Origin: Penelope pileata
Lineage: Eukaryota > Chordata > Aves > Galliformes > Cracidae
DNA length: 64,000 nt
Assembly (NCBI GenBank): GCA_013396635.1
Contig: WBMW01004838.1
Span: forward strand, 552,942 to 616,941
Direction of reading: 5' to 3'
In this document: positions 10,111 through 24,181 of the stretch, one piece after another
How the letters are laid out: each line of letters begins with the position of its first letter
How positions within the stretch are numbered: position 1 is the stretch's first letter
Made by a program: the position numbers and the translations under genes
Notes under the pieces: generated by a model
Told to the model about the DNA's origin: nothing
Database searches by the model: none
Seen by the model: only the letters and a program-made list of their open reading frames with translations

Positions 10111-13100
10111 GTCCTAAGGGAGGATCTTCTATCCAGCCATCTCACGGAGGAGAAATGACATAAATTTTACCTTGGAGGTTTTGGGAAAGAGAAATGGTGT
10201 TGCTTTTTCACTTAATCAGTAAAAAACAAAGGAAGGAAACTGAAGAAAACCAAACCAATGTTTTCATGTGATGCATTTTTTTGCATTGGGCTTGTAGAAT
10301 TGGTTGGGAAAAACATCTTTTTGCTCTCTTGTATAAATTGTCTCCTATGGATCCTTCATACTGCAGAGTGCTGCCTGTTTTGGTGGCACCTAAGACTATG
10401 GCATTTTGCAGGGGTTACTTCCTCCATGCTTTGCTTTGCTCACAAAAGGAACTTTGATCCCTCACAATGGCCCAGATTACTTGCTTGCCCCCGTTGCTTC
10501 TTGCAACCTTGTCAGCATCCATTTTTATTGCTGGACTGGTTTCTGAGAGCTGATTCACATCTAGACTTCTTTCTGATCCACGTGGGACTCTCCATGCCAG
10601 ATGCCACGCTACTAGATGGCTGATGTCTTTATGTCCTTCCTAGATGCACCCGTCCCTATGCCCTCTCACTGGCGTGGCAGGCCTTTCCCCCACTTTTCCC
10701 CACTACCAAAAATGGCCTTGTAGTGTAGCAGATTTCTCCTGTGGATGTCACTGCACTGCTGATGTAACCTAAAAACTTGAATGGACAACTCTAGTCCTCA
10801 AGCTCCGTGTCCTAACTTATTTGTCACAACTAATTTGTCAATCCACTAAAAATCAGCCAGCCAGTCTGCAAGGTGAGTCTGGAAGGCGCTGTGATGGAAA
10901 GGCCCTTGATCTGTGCTCAGTCAGCACATCCCAAACCCTGGTCTGTGAGAGGACTTTGGTCACAAGAGTTCAGGAGAAATCTGTAAACTCAGTAGGTCAA
11001 GAGGTAGCAAATGAATTGACCTTGTCTCTTTTTCCTGTTTGTGAATTACCCAAGAATGCACTTGCAAAGACTACTTCAGCCAGTTCTAACTAAAATTTGT
11101 GCTTCTTGGCTTTGCTGTTTTTTATGCCTAAAAAAAAATGAAATAGTGCCGTGAAAATAATAAAGCAGCATGACTACAAACACCAGAGTATGCTCTAGTG
11201 AGGAATCATGGCAAAAGGCACAGCAAAGGTCAGTCATGTTTGGTTGTTTATGCTTTGTTTTGTGGTTTTAAATTAGCTTTGTTTTTATAATGGTCCTCTT
11301 GGGAAAAGAAAATAAACAAGAAACAACCAAACAACAACAACAAAAAATACTGAGGGCACAGTGGGCCCGAAAGCTTTGTCACTGTTTACTCTTGTTTGCC
11401 ACTAAGTCAATGGACTTTGCCACTGCAAAACAGAACGACTCACATCTCCATCTCATAGGTGCTCTTCCATGGGACATGCAATCTTCCACCTCCTCCAGAC
11501 AGTTTTCCCTTATACACAGGCATACACACCACAGTAACGTAGGGTGGACTTCTAGCTCATCTACTGCCACCTGCTTTGGGCTGCAATGTTGGGATCAACA
11601 GTCCAGAGAGAACACCGCAAAACTGGAGATGTTCCCCTAGCAGGAACAACGGGGTGATTTGTGATGTCAGAAACAACACACTAATCTTTTCAGTAAGATA
11701 TCCTGGATTCAGATGTGACATCTTTAATCTAACAGATGTCAGCTCTTTGACGCATGATAAAATTTAGTTCAGCCGTGCTAGCTAGCTGGCGTGAAGTAAA
11801 ATTAATTCTTGTTATTTAATAGTATGATGATGAAATATGGGTTACCCCACACTCAACTCTGTGTCCTAGATAGCAACACATGAATTTTTAATAGAATACG
11901 CTTTCCTTATATTCAAAATCAGTCATGAGAGAGATAAATGAGGCTAATAATAAACAAACCTTGCAAAGACCTCTGGGATCTCTCAGAAATGAGGTTCAGA
12001 TGGCTGCACAGTGATGGAGATTCCCTATAGCTCATGTATGGGAACGACTGCCAAGTGTTAGCAGTCACATAGAGACCGCTCCCAGAGGGCATTTCTCCAC
12101 AATGGCAAAACAACCTCAACTGAGGGAAAGGTATGCCACATCCAGGTTAGGAAGTCCCAGAGCTTCTCATTGCTTCATATTAATGTGTTCTTTCATGAGA
12201 AAAATTACACGTCTGATTTTTATATTCTCTCTCCCCGTGACGCTGTAATGGGCAGCAGCAGAAGACAGGCTACTGGGACTATTAGCCAGATCAGCCATGG
12301 CTGTGGCAACTGTCAGGTGAAGTAAGGGAGACAGAATAGCAGTCTTCTTATTTTTAAAGTAATTAGTGATGGAGAAGATTTATGGCCACTCTGTTTATGG
12401 ATTGTTTGATTTTTTGGGCAAATAGGCCTGTGACGGAAACAAATGTAAACTGCTGGTGGATCAAGCTGGAAAATGTCTCAAGCAGTGACTGAAAAGTCCT
12501 CTAAAAAAGGTGCAGGACTTTGTCTTGCAAACATCTATTCACCATATGCTATAATAGTTGATGGCACTCTGCATGTCATATAACCCAATGTCTGATCAGA
12601 CAGCAACGGACTACATGGGACTCTGGATTGCGTCATAAACCTTTTGTGCATACAAAAGGCCAAACTTTATCCTCAAAAGTGATCAGGCAGCTCAGAGGAC
12701 AAAACTATAGACCCCAGTCATTATAGGTGTAGAAACATAAAGATCTAGAATTACCAGGGATCAGTAATAAATATCATTAAGATCCCTTAAACATGATTGA
12801 TGCGAAGAGATCTCCTTTCCCAGCACAGAGTCCCACAGTGCAGCATCTCTTCAGCTCAAGGAGGAGGCCAGTGGCTCTGGTCCCTCTAGGCTCTGTCTTG
12901 GAAATGTGTAACAGATGGAAACAGGGGGCAGAGGTTTCCTCCCGTGGCATTTTACATGTCCCTTCCCACCAGCCCCTAGGGCTAAGATGAAAGGAGTGTC
13001 ACAGGAAGCTCACTCAGCAGCCGGTGCATGCTGAAGAGGAAGAAATGATGTTTTGGAGTCAAGCAGTTTGCCGTCCGGGATTTAAAAAGGTTATTGCAGG

Positions 13101-14358
13101 AAGTTCACAGCCACACGTTGTACACAATGTGGAGAAGATGTCACAAGATTATCGATGAGGTTAGGTCATTAGCCAAGAATGACACATATTTTGGTGAGTG
13201 ATTGCCAGCCGAGATGACCATCTGTGTCAAATCAAATCAAACTGGCCATCACTACACTTGTCAGCTGAAAAAAATAAAGGAAGAAAGACTGTATTTTCTA
13301 AACTGTTTGTCTGGTTCTCCAGCCTTGAAAAACCACCAAGTACAGGGTGAACAAGCACTCAATTTGCAGCACTCAGGCCATCTCTACAAAGTGAGGAGAG
13401 ATATTAGTGTGCTAAAATTGCAGAATAAAGCTAAGATATCTTTGTTGGCAGTATGCTTGACACTTGGAAGGATCAAACTGCCTATGACTATTTTTAATAT
13501 CTAATTCAGGTCTCTGTGTTAACACAGTTAACTGCTTTAACTGAGTGAAAAATGGCTATGGCAATAAATAGAAACGTTTTTCTTCCAAATTTTCTCATGG
13601 AAAAAAATATTACTCTCAATGCAAAGTGCCACGATCCATTTAAAACATAACAAAACAAAGCAAAACAAAATGAGCTAAACTGTCTTTTAGCAAAAGAAAA
13701 ATCTGATTGGAGGAGGACATCATAGTTTTAATGATTATTCCTCATGGAAGAACACATCTGTTTTATTCTTATGTGACTGAAGTTATTTCAGTCAACTGTG
13801 TTTGAAAATGTCTTTTTCTGTGAGGAACGAAAGTGGAGAATGAGGTGTAATTCCCTGTGTCAGCCTAATCCCTCGAGCCTTTTGCTGTTTATTGCTTTGG
13901 TTAAGCAGAGGTGCTATGGAGCGGAAGTACTGCACAGTTCCTCTTTCCGTCTAAAAGACAGGACACCTCCTGCTGTCTCTTGGTCCAAGGAGCCATGCAT
14001 GGTGTTCTCTTTTGTCTCATGCAGCGAGGATTCCCCATCCTATTTCAGTCTGCTGAAATCACCACCTTTTCCTAGAGTGCTAGGATTACTTTAATGAGTT
14101 AGCATGCATCAGCCAGACTTCCTTCAGTGGCGTTTAAACCAATGTAATTTATCTCACAGTTGCTGTGGACTAATGTATAGGATCAAGTCCTGTTGCTCAC
14201 CTTATGCTTGGTAATAGGCTTTAGGTCGCTGCCACAGGATGCTATGTCTGAGCTCTTGTGCCCTGGGGAAGCAGATCCAGCTATTGTGCTGAATCAGCTT
14301 TGTTGTCCAGCTTGCCTGTAATTATCTTGCCAAGGGTGACCAAGCTGGATATCTGTGG
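10111..14358. other. unique non-coding sequence, nothing recognised
   Basis: No gene or repeat family was recognised. A plus-strand frame of 121 codons (10258-10623) is rich in Cys, Phe and Leu but shows no signal-peptide/domain layout and no splice signals that would support it. Short A/C-rich runs occur at about 11320-11346 and 13645-13670. Confidence 0.6.
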
Positions 14359-14425
14359 AAAACAAAACAAAACAAAAAAACAAAGCAAAGCAAAGCAAAA
14401 CAAAAACAAAAACAAAAAAACAAAG
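14359..14425. repeat. A-rich (AAAAC)/(CAAAG) simple repeat
   Basis: About 67 bp of imperfect AAAAC, CAAAG and CAAAAA units on the plus strand. There is no SINE or LINE body on its left, so it is best read as a low-complexity tract rather than a retroposon tail. Confidence 0.85.
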
Positions 14426-16439
14426 AACCTCAAAACCTTAGGCATCTCCTGCAGATAGCATCTTATTCTGTTGAAGTTTAAATCCTGAATCTTGTTATTA
14501 TCTTCTTTTCAGACTTCCTCTTCCATTTTTTAGCATTAAATTTTCTCAGTCCAGATATCCTTTTTCGTCCTAGAAATATCCACTCCTTTTTGATCTACCT
14601 CATTAATATCTCCAGCCAAAGGAGAAGATTTATGTGATACCTCTGAGAAATGCAAGCCATCTGTCCTTGGCCACCAGCTACATCACTGTTTGGGCACTGC
14701 TGGCTTTCCACAGGACTCACAGGGGTTTACTGATGTCTCAAGTTGAAGCCAAGTCCAAAATTTTAAAAAAGTGTACATCAACAGGTTTAAAGGAAACTCT
14801 GCTAAACTAGGTCACAAGGAAATCTGCATGTCCTCCTGTCTGTCCTGGGTGAGTATATTCATTGGCCACCTTTTTTTTCCTGACTTTGGAGGTCTGTTGT
14901 TGCAGTACCCTAAGCAAGGTGAATCCTGGTTAACAATCAGCTGCCTATACCCATAAGTACCTGCTTTGGGGCTGAATTTTTTCACATAACATGTAAACAT
15001 GCTTGCAGGTTGGAAAGTGCAGGCAAAATTCCCACAAATATCCAATGGCAACGTTCATTTTGTGCCAGCTCTGAGGATGAAAGCCTTCCTTCTGTAGAGT
15101 GCAGCAGTAGTATGCCCCAACCCAGAAGGGTTCGTGGAGTTTGAGAAGGATGAGATTCATTCACTACAAATACTCAGAAAGATGCTTCTGGGAAAGTACG
15201 CTGAAACATATTTTCAGATAGTATACACAAACATTTGCTGACATTGAATTTTGAACTGACCATCAAAAGAGCTGGCCAAGACACTCAGTTCTTGGAGCAG
15301 ATCTGACCTGATCAGACAACGCAAATGTCACATTCAACCAGTGTTGGTCCATTCAGTTGCGAGTACAAATATACTTAAATTATTGCAAAGGAATTAACAG
15401 AAAAATACCCCTGAGCTAGATGGGAGAGAACCATTTTCAGTAAGCCTTATGTACAATAAATGATTTGTTAAAAATGAGTCTGCACTATCCAATCACAAAG
15501 CATTTCTTTTTAGAGAATCAAGAAAAGAGGAGAAGGGAAATAATTATCTACAATTATAGTGAGAAAACTTGGAATAATGATACATTGAAAAACTTTACAT
15601 ATATCTGTACGGTAAAAATTGGTCTCACCTTTTCCTGCTACTCTTACATAACTTAAAACTCAGATGCTTTTAAAAGCTAGAGCCTGTCATGTAATTAATC
15701 CTCACTGAGAGCTTGTGTAGATGGCATGTCTGAAAATAATTGGGTTTAAGAACAAGAACACTATGAGTGCTGGAATTCCTTGTCGTCTTTTAGTGGCATC
15801 CAACTCATGCAAATAGACTCAGTAAAATACATCTCAGAACAACTGAGTTGTAATTTGAATAAAAAATTAACTCTTCTGTTATTGTTTGCTGTTATTACCA
15901 GCCACCATCCAAACACTCTGTTGTCTTAGTAGCACAGCACTACTGACAAAAACTTCCTTTGATTTCCGATTTTTTGATTAATCTCAGCATTACTACAGTC
16001 AAACACTGTTAAAAGAACCATAAGACGGAAAACAGAAGCACTCAAAAGTTAGAAAAGTTGTGGAAAGGCTAGGAGTTGCATGTGTCAAAATACAGATTTT
16101 AATTATGTGGTGGCATACTACGTTTTGAAATAAATAGGTGGTTTAAATACACTATTATTGAATGTTTCTTTGAAGGAAATTAAAATATGCATTAAAATGT
16201 GACAAAAATTCCATCAAACAGACGTTTATTTAATTTCCTCCTGCATGTTTCTGAGGTACTCTCACCTTAATACCTGAGCAGAGCTAAAACAATGATACAC
16301 TTGCCACAGCATGGCAAGAGAAAAGTGACAGAGGCAGTAAATCCTTGCTTGTGAATTAAGTCTTTTGGAATACTGAAGATGAGAGGTTTACAACCTCAGC
16401 ATTCACGTATTGTGCTCAAATTATAGTTCCCATCTTAGA
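14426..16439. other. AT-rich unique sequence, nothing recognised
   Basis: The stretch is AT-rich with scattered TAAT/ATTA motifs. No repeat, gene or RNA was recognised. Confidence 0.6.
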
Positions 16440-16640
16440 GAAGTACACACCTGTAGGGGACGCTGGATCATGCAGTCCAGGCTCCTGCACATGCAGGCAA
16501 TGACTTTGTAGGCTGCCTTTCATCAATTGCTCAAATTTCCCCTTAAAGCCAATTAGGTTGTTTTGGCTTCGTGGCACCTTGTGGAAACCCGTGTGAGGAC
16601 CTCTTTGCTTTGATAGTAGGAAGTGCTTCCCATTTCCAGC
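16440..16640 (-). mobile_element. very old CR1-like LINE relic, 3' end, minus strand
   Basis: Reading the plus strand, GGGGACGCTGGATCATGCAG followed by 'tccaggctcctgcacatgcagg' resembles the reverse of an old CR1 3' UTR ('gaccctggatcatctagtccagcc...'). The following 'caaatttccccttaaagccaattagg' resembles the next block of the same families. Divergence is high and the borders are uncertain. A different ancient LINE family is possible. Confidence 0.42.
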
Positions 16641-18344
16641 CTAGGTTGACTCACAGGCATTTTAAAGCCATTTGCTATCATGTAAAACTGCAAGACTTTT
16701 TAGGAAACTCTTTTTCCTGTTTGGTGTTGTTTGCAGACAGCAAACAATTGCAGACAGCAACTCTATGTTGTGTCAGTTTTTTTATTGCTGGGCTAAAGAA
16801 AACAAGTTCTGTCTTCCCTCAGAAGACAAGCAGTCCACTCCCCCTGTTTTCCCTGGTGTCCCTGCGCTATCCCTGTTAATTTCTGAAGTTAATTTCTCCT
16901 AAAATGGAGAAATCAGATTCAGACTTGCAAGCCCATCATATGGTTGCCTTCTGAAAAACACATTATGTTCAGGCTGAGTTCCAAAGACCTGAAAATAGGA
17001 GTTCAGAGTGGAACACCATCAGTTCAAGACCAAGGATGGAGCCTGAGCCTCTGCTTGTGGTGAGATTGGGCTGCCGACCAGACATCCACAGAGACATCCA
17101 GTAATGCAAGGAGCCAAACTCTGACCCCAGCTGAAGGGAAAGGATGAAATCTCACTATCCCTTGTGCTCTTGGTACTTCCAAGTAAAGTCAGTGGGTCTG
17201 TGGGGTGAGGGAGCTGCTGCAGTTTGAGGGCTTTTCTGTTGTCTGCATGAATTTCCTGACACAGAAGATAGACAGGATGAAATGTTGTGTGGCATAGAGG
17301 GTGAAAAATATCAGCTGGAGAGAAAAAGAAAAAAGCATTCCTCGATGTTAAAACCTTCTGGCCAGTCTACCATCTATTTAGTGTCATCCATGCCTTGAGT
17401 CAGTTCTCCAAGTAAGTAAATGCTTTATTCTCCTTGAATGTGTTTCTTTCCATTTCTACATCACTTTTGTAATGCTGTCAAGAAAGCAGCGAAGCTTTGG
17501 GGATGTTGGGAAAGCAGGGTAACACAGACACAGATGCATCTGCTGCCTCTATCTCTGTGAGGCCCCAGAAGCTTTTACAGCTGAGACAATTATCACAAGT
17601 TTGGCTGTTGCCAAAGCCTCTCCTTTCATCATTTTCAGTATTTCAAATGAGAAGTGCATCCAAGCAAACATAATATCCTCCAGGATATGGGTAGACAACC
17701 GCCAAAGATCAGTGACTTATAGGCAGCCAGGACAGCAAACCTTTCCGAAGACACTGCTATGCAGAACAACACACAAACTCAGTTGAAATGTCTGACACAT
17801 ATAAAAATTTCCAGGAAAAAGTCCCAGGCACTGATACAATTGCTATAGCCAAATCCCTTCTGGGAGCATCTATTCATAAAAGTAGGTCCCTAGCTGCATG
17901 AATCGTTGCCCCAGGAAGCAAAAGATACATTGCAAAGGTTTTGATCTAGATAGGCTGCTGCTCGCTCTCTCAGTATCATTCGGCGTGGTTAAAAATGCCC
18001 CACTTCATCCTGGAGGTAGTGGATGAAAGAAATCATGTGCGCATCATTTCCAGATTAGCTGTTTATGGTTTTGAAACATATATAGAGGCTCACTGTGTGT
18101 GCACGTTATGAAGTTATAAATATACGTAGGTACTTGTACGTACATCTGTGTGCATATGCAGACAGAGATATATTCAGTGTGAATTATGGATACGAGGCAT
18201 GGTTTTAGTAAAAGTTATACACAACTACTAAGGGGGGAACTACAGGACCTTATTAGACTAAGTAATGCCAAAAATGTAGGTAATGCCAGTGCTGACAGGT
18301 TGATGAAAATAAAGGTTTCTCAGCCACTTACCTGAACTTTCAAG
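16641..18344. other. unique non-coding sequence, nothing recognised
   Basis: No gene or repeat family was recognised. Around 18060-18180 there are short alternating purine-pyrimidine runs (TGTGTGCACG, TACGTAGGTAC, GTGTGCATATGCA). Confidence 0.55.
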
Positions 18345-18408
18345 TACCTATCTATCTACCTACCTACCTCCCGACCTACCTATCTATTTATCAATCTATC
18401 TACCTAGA
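18345..18408. repeat. degenerate (ACCT)n/(ATCT)n tetranucleotide microsatellite
   Basis: About 64 bp of tandem ACCT and ATCT units with a few substitutions (CCGACC, TTTATCAATC). It is a candidate length polymorphism. Confidence 0.9.
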
Positions 18409-21400
18409 TATGCACAAACAAGTTACTTGTAAATCCTAACAGTTCCAGTATGGCAGGTATGCACCTGAGAAATGCCTGATCAGGTTACTTGCTGCCGTGT
18501 ATAAGGAAAGCATATGTTTTGGAGTCAATTAGCAAGCACACAACACCATGAATGAGAAAGTGTGCTACTTGCATACTGTGTATGTGTATCAAATGTTTGT
18601 TTTACGAAGCACTGGGTCCTTGCTGCTGGATGGTTAGACCTCATCAGCAATAACTCGACTAGCTCTGGTTCAGTAGTTTTGACGCTTGCTACACTGTGTA
18701 AAAGAAACTTAACTACCAATTCTGATGGTGAGCTGAATCTCTAGCCAGAGAGGTCGGAAGGAGAGGTCGATCAGCCAGACATAACCCTGAATGCGTTTCT
18801 CTTTTATTTTCCTGCTGACATGAGCCTGATGTCAGAGTCATGGGTAACAGCAGCAGTCTTGAAAATGTTTTGCGTCACCCACCTCCCCACCAGCACATGG
18901 GGTAGCTGCAGAACAGCTCTGTGCCTGGGGAGAAAAGACACCCACAGCAAGCACAGCTGAGAGCTGTCACAGGTGATGGAACAGGGATCTTAATAAGCAT
19001 TGTCCTCACAGGGGTGTAGATCTCTCTTTCCAGTTTGCCATTCTCCTTATATTTTGGTAGGCAGCCATGTAGCAAAGTGCCCCGCATGTGGGAGAGTTGG
19101 ATAAACAGCACAGATATATTTGCTTGTAAAAATCACAGTGCTACCACCCTGTGCACATTTCAAACAAATGCAGCTGTCCTAGGGGCGACCTGCTGTCTGG
19201 TAGCTGTCGCACACAACATCTCTCAGCCCTGTTAGGAGTGCTGCCTGCTCCTGTCTGCACCGACAGACATCACGAGATCCGAGCACCTCGTGGAGCAGGC
19301 CTACCAGAGAAAATGCACGGCTTTTTGCCGTTCTGCTCAGAACATTTAGGAATATTTTTAAGTGCTATCATGAATAGAAGATGTGCTCTAGACTGGGACC
19401 TAACCGTACCCTCCAAAAATAGAAAAAAAAAAACCAAACTATTTTAAACCCACAGCTGCCTAGGAAATGGATCTCCTGGAAGATGAGCTCTGGCATGTAG
19501 CTCACCCTTCCCTTCACTAGCTCTCTCATCATCTGTGTAGACTCCAGGGCGAAGATGCAACCACAGACATGCACTCTGCTTCCATCATCTCATAACTGTG
19601 CCAAGCACCCAACTTGTCCCAGCCGTGAGTGAAACAGTGCATGCATCTGAGGGACAAGCCTTGGAAGCTGAGTGGACAGGAGGGGATGCCTCTGACATTC
19701 CCCAAATGCGAGATATCAGTTGGAGGTAGCAGAGTCTGCAGATGTCCTTTGTGAGCAATGTTTCCACCTCCTCAACGTATTTTTCCTCTCTACCAGAGCA
19801 GTCACGATACCCATAGCTGGTGAGAGACAGGGTACCTGCAGATGGCTGCGTGAGTTACGGCACGCAGCAAGCTAATCAGAGATACGCATAGCAGCAGATT
19901 TTATTTTCCCATCTGTGAGCTGCACATGGGCTCCACATTCAAGCAAAAGAAAACATTATAGCCATCCGCTATCACTGGAAAACTGCTGAATGACAGCATG
20001 GGGAAAAGGGGGTTTCTTGTTCACAGGGCTGTCTGCTAAATAAGACCTAGCTGCAGTCATGCTACCTGTGCTAAACAAGAGTAGACTAATTGACTACGTA
20101 TATGTTTGCGTCCCCATGGTGTTGTGTAGCTCCTGGGTCCTGGTGCAAGGGAGGAAATGGGATTCCCCTCTCCTGCTGTTCTCTGCTGGCTTCCACTTTC
20201 AGCCCGGCACCTGAGCCCACATGTCCCTCAGCCGTGTGCAGATGATACACCTTGCACCTGAGAGACATGTCGCTCTTGTGTATGCGTTATGCAAATCTGG
20301 CAAAATCACCTGGCAAAAAGCACCTCACAAAGTCACTGTGGTGCTTGGGCTTTTTGCCTTCCAGCCACCTTGCAACTACCTCCATGATGTGTCAGAGCAG
20401 CTCTTGGAGGGCCTAATATTTCAGAACAAGCAAGGCAGAGAGTGCAAAGTAGAGGAACTCGTTGCATGAATGAGTCTTCTGAAAAAAAGAGATCCTGATA
20501 CCTCAAATCCTTAAATAAAATGATGATTATGTGGAAGCCCTGATAACCTTCATCCTTTCAGGAGAAGTAGCACCTATGTGTATAAGCAACACATACACAG
20601 CAGCCGCTCTGCATAGGTGTATGTGTACACACAGCAAGTACATACATTCATACATTTGTATGCTATAGGTACGTGCATTGTCTATATGGAGTCTGATAGT
20701 TTAGCAAGCAATTTTTAACACGTAGATGTAGGTATGGATAGCGTTTGCATCCCCCTCCCAAGGGCATCTGTAAGTGTGTCCCTCTTGGCGGGATGCACAG
20801 GCTGTATGTGCAGAAAATGGCTAGAAGACAAAATCAGCAGTGCTCTGCTCCTCCTGAAGGAAGAGCTGATGTGTTTAATAGCTTCAACAGGAGCAGGAGC
20901 GGGCAGCTTGTCCCAGCAGTATACTGCGGTTTCCTAGGTAACTGAACTTGAAATAAGGTGATGTCTGGAACCGGGTTTTATCAAATCAATTTGCTGAAGG
21001 TGCATACATGGAAAAAAAAGCCACACACACATAGGATCCTACTCATTGTAAAAGCCAACAGTATACCACTTATTTATTTTGGTAATTGAAGAGTTTGTTG
21101 CCTTTTAATGATCAGCAATGACATTTTCCCATTGAAGCCATCTGTGCGGGCAAGGAAGTGTAGAAAATATGACTGTGCATGTTATGCATTATTTACACAA
21201 GGCCGCAGCTATGTGCTTTGCAGACAAATGAAGAAAAGACAGACCTCTGCCCTGAGGAGGCTGCAGGAGGAGCCCGGGTCCCACCTTCCTCTGGTACCTC
21301 GCTTTGCTCACACGAGCAACCCGGCTACTGCAGCCCCAGTGACACAGGCTGAGCTTCTCCCTCTGCCATAGGCTTCCCACATGACAGTGGGTCGTACCAC

Positions 21401-21963
21401 TGGGGCAAGGCCTACAAAAATATCTGTGTGCTTACCCAGAGTGTCAGGCTGAGGCTGAGATCAGTGGGAGAGAAGGCAGTATCTGCAGGAAAATGAGCCG
21501 TAGCTTCTCTGGCTATACCCAAAAACCCTACACGTGAAGAGGGGACACTTGCCTCTGCTGTTAAATTATGTCTATCGTGCTTTTGGCTTGTGCCAGGTAG
21601 CACTTAACCAAGCAGTTCCTAAGTGCTGTCTGAGCATGGCACAGGTCATGTAATGTAGGGAGCAATATAGAGTGTACCACTTCAGTGTGTCCTCCTGCAT
21701 TGTCCTTCAGAAATATCCCAGCAGAATTTCTCCTGTGCAGCTCTCCTGCTCTCACATCAGTCCCCAAATCACTCTGAACTCAGCACCATCCCATTAAAAC
21801 TCACTGGTGCAAGCTGCTTTACACACCTTGCCATTTTTTTTTTTCACCAGAGAGCTGTGCTTGGGCATAGCAGGATGACGGGAAGGATCAACGCAGATAT
21901 TGTTACTGCAGCCTAAGAGGGACGGAGTCAAACAGGAGTGATGGAGCCTCCTCCTACCTGCTT
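18409..21963. other. unique non-coding sequence, nothing recognised
   Basis: No gene or repeat family was recognised. Around 20575-20690 there are short CA/TG and TACATA-type alternating runs. A T11 run lies at 21834-21844. Confidence 0.55.
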
Positions 21964-24181
21964 TTAGATTGAGGGAAATGGAGGTGAGGCTTCCACAGGC
22001 CAATTGCCCAGAGTAGCAACAAAATAACCCACCCAGACATATGGCTTGCATGCAAGTGAGAGAGGGACTGTTACCAAACCCCTTAGCAGACTTGGCCCAA
22101 GATCAGAGATCCTGTGCAACCAGGTGCAGGCACCTCTCTTTGCAATCTTGTGAGGAACTGAAGCCCTCTGGCCCCAGATGTGGACACAGAGGGTGCTGGA
22201 GATGCCCCACCATTTCCTCAGCTGACAGTCTTCCACAGCAACTGCATCACACAGAACAGCAGTAGCCTGGGACCACATCTGCTCGCCATCGCACTGGGTC
22301 ACCCAAATAGGAACCACCTCCCACCTGTGCCCAGCATGTGCATGGGGTACATGGGATGGCTTTTCCTGGCTGGACACTGGGGACAGCTTTCTCTTTCCTT
22401 CTCCCTGTCTCATCCCTTTTGTTTTTATTTTCCCTCAGAAGTAACTTTCACAATCAGAACTGATGTATGCCATCAGCTAAGGACTCTGCTAATAAATCTT
22501 TGCACACTTTGCCCTGTTTCAATGTCCTTTGTTGCAGCGTCTGGGACACTGGGCTTATATTGCATGATTTTAAGGCTATCCAAAGGAGATCCACTTATCC
22601 TTCAGGAAGTAAACCAACATTGTTAGCCAGTTAAGGGCAGAACAGCCTGACACACTTCAGTGTGATCAGGGGGAAGCCTTGCACAGAGCAGTAGTTTGGA
22701 CAGTGACCTGTGCTCCTCTGAAAGCGTTCTCTGCTTGCTGCGTGGGTCCTAACAGCAGCACTGCATCCCCTGCCTACAGCACAGGCTGCAGACAGGGCAG
22801 AGAAATGCAACATCACAGCGACGTGCTAAGAAAGACAGCCTGACCCCTGCCTGCCTGCTGATGCCACGTTGGTTGTGCTTAATCAGAAGGGGTCAGGGAG
22901 AGCAGGTCTCCAGCGGTGGCACCTCTCTCCGCTGGGATGGGATTGCCATGGTGCAGCCAGCCATGTCTCTGCTGGCCCCTTACCAAAGTGGGAGGTTGTC
23001 TCCTTGCCCATGGGGAGACAGCAAAAGCATGAAAGACATCACCATTTATAGGCTGCAAAAGCAGATGCTGCACCCGCTTATCCAGACTCTGAGCCCTTTT
23101 GCAGAGCCTGAATGTGGTGCTTCATGGATGGGGCAGGGGAGGAGGCTCTGGGAGAGGTGCAGAAGGGACCTTCTGCCCCATGGGACGCAGGCCATGCTGC
23201 AGCCTGCGTGTAACAACTCGCAGTCCTTGCAAGGGTGACCCTGGCTGCCGTCAGAGCCCACGTGGTGCTTCTGGCCTCAGGGGCACCAGCCAGCTCTGGG
23301 AATGTTTGTTGCTATTATTAACACAGACATGGTGTCTGTGCCCGTCTGCAGCTCTTCCCTCCCCTTGCTGGGGTGTCCTGAGGACAAGTACCTCAACAGA
23401 CTGAATCAAATGGGGCACTAGAGGACTGGTTATAACAGCAAAAGATGATGGCATATCAGTGCCTACCCTTCCATCATGTTTTGTTTAGTGTGATGTTTCT
23501 AATAACCATGATAGACCCGTGTCGAGAACACAGGCCCCCATGGAGGCCGGTGCAGCAGCACCAGCAATGTTTTGTGCTGTTGTTGCTGCTGCATTCAAAG
23601 GGCCACACACAGCTTTTCAAAGGAAATCAGTAATCTGAAGATCCTGCTTTGTTTTGGACACGCTCTGCATTTAGCCTCTGCTTTCCTGTAGCATGCCCAG
23701 CAGCAGTTTGGGGCACAGAGCTGGTGCTGCAGCTTGGGCTTTGGCAGCTGCAAGTGCACTGCTCAGCAACAGGAGCCTCCAGAGCATTCTGGAGCATGAC
23801 CCGCCCTGCATCCCACACATCACATTTCCCACAGCCATCCAACAGGGCAGCTTCCACATACCAGCAGGATAACCTGCTGGCGAGCTCTGGGACCGTGCTG
23901 GGGCCCTGCCCATCATGCCTGCAGTTTCAGTGTCGAGACAGCTCTTCAGTCTGCTATTAAGGACAGATGGCCTGAGGGCTTCCTTCATCTTGCAGCATCC
24001 TCCAGAGCTACTGGACAGCACAGGGCCTGAGAAGGCTCTGAAGGACAGGACACTACCAGAGAATATCCTGCAGCAAGGCAGGCTGGAGCAACTCAGCAGT
24101 CTGCAGTGCCCATTAACAGAGAGATACTGTGAATTCCAAGGACGCTTCCATGTTCCAACAGCTTCTTCCAAACTAAATTAG
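21964..24181. other. GC-richer block with overlapping frames on both strands, unassigned
   Basis: This block is visibly richer in G+C than its surroundings. It carries overlapping open frames of 148 codons (22180-22626, plus), 149 codons (21964-22413, minus) and 166 codons (23671-24171, minus), with shorter plus-strand frames over the last. CpG is not enriched. None of the translations shows a known domain, transmembrane layout or repeat. Long frames on both strands of GC-rich DNA are expected because stop codons are AT-rich. I do not call a gene here. Confidence 0.4.

Noticed and set aside
10258..10623. 121-codon Cys/Phe-rich frame as a membrane protein
   Set aside because: Hydrophobic residues are scattered, there is no clear start context or splice support, and the composition fits AT-rich chance coding.
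14359..14425. A-rich tract as a retroposon tail
   Set aside because: The flanking sequence shows no SINE or LINE body, and the units are mixed AAAAC/CAAAG simple repeats.
21964..22626. Antiparallel pair of frames of about 148-149 codons
   Set aside because: Overlapping frames on both strands point to composition rather than coding, and neither translation matches a family I know.
23545..23595. CAG/GCT-rich stretch as a trinucleotide repeat
   Set aside because: Fewer than four uninterrupted units occur at any point; it is too short to call a repeat.
23671..24171. 166-codon minus-strand frame
   Set aside because: It lies in GC-rich DNA where stops are rare, overlaps open frames on the other strand, and shows no domain, signal peptide or splice support.
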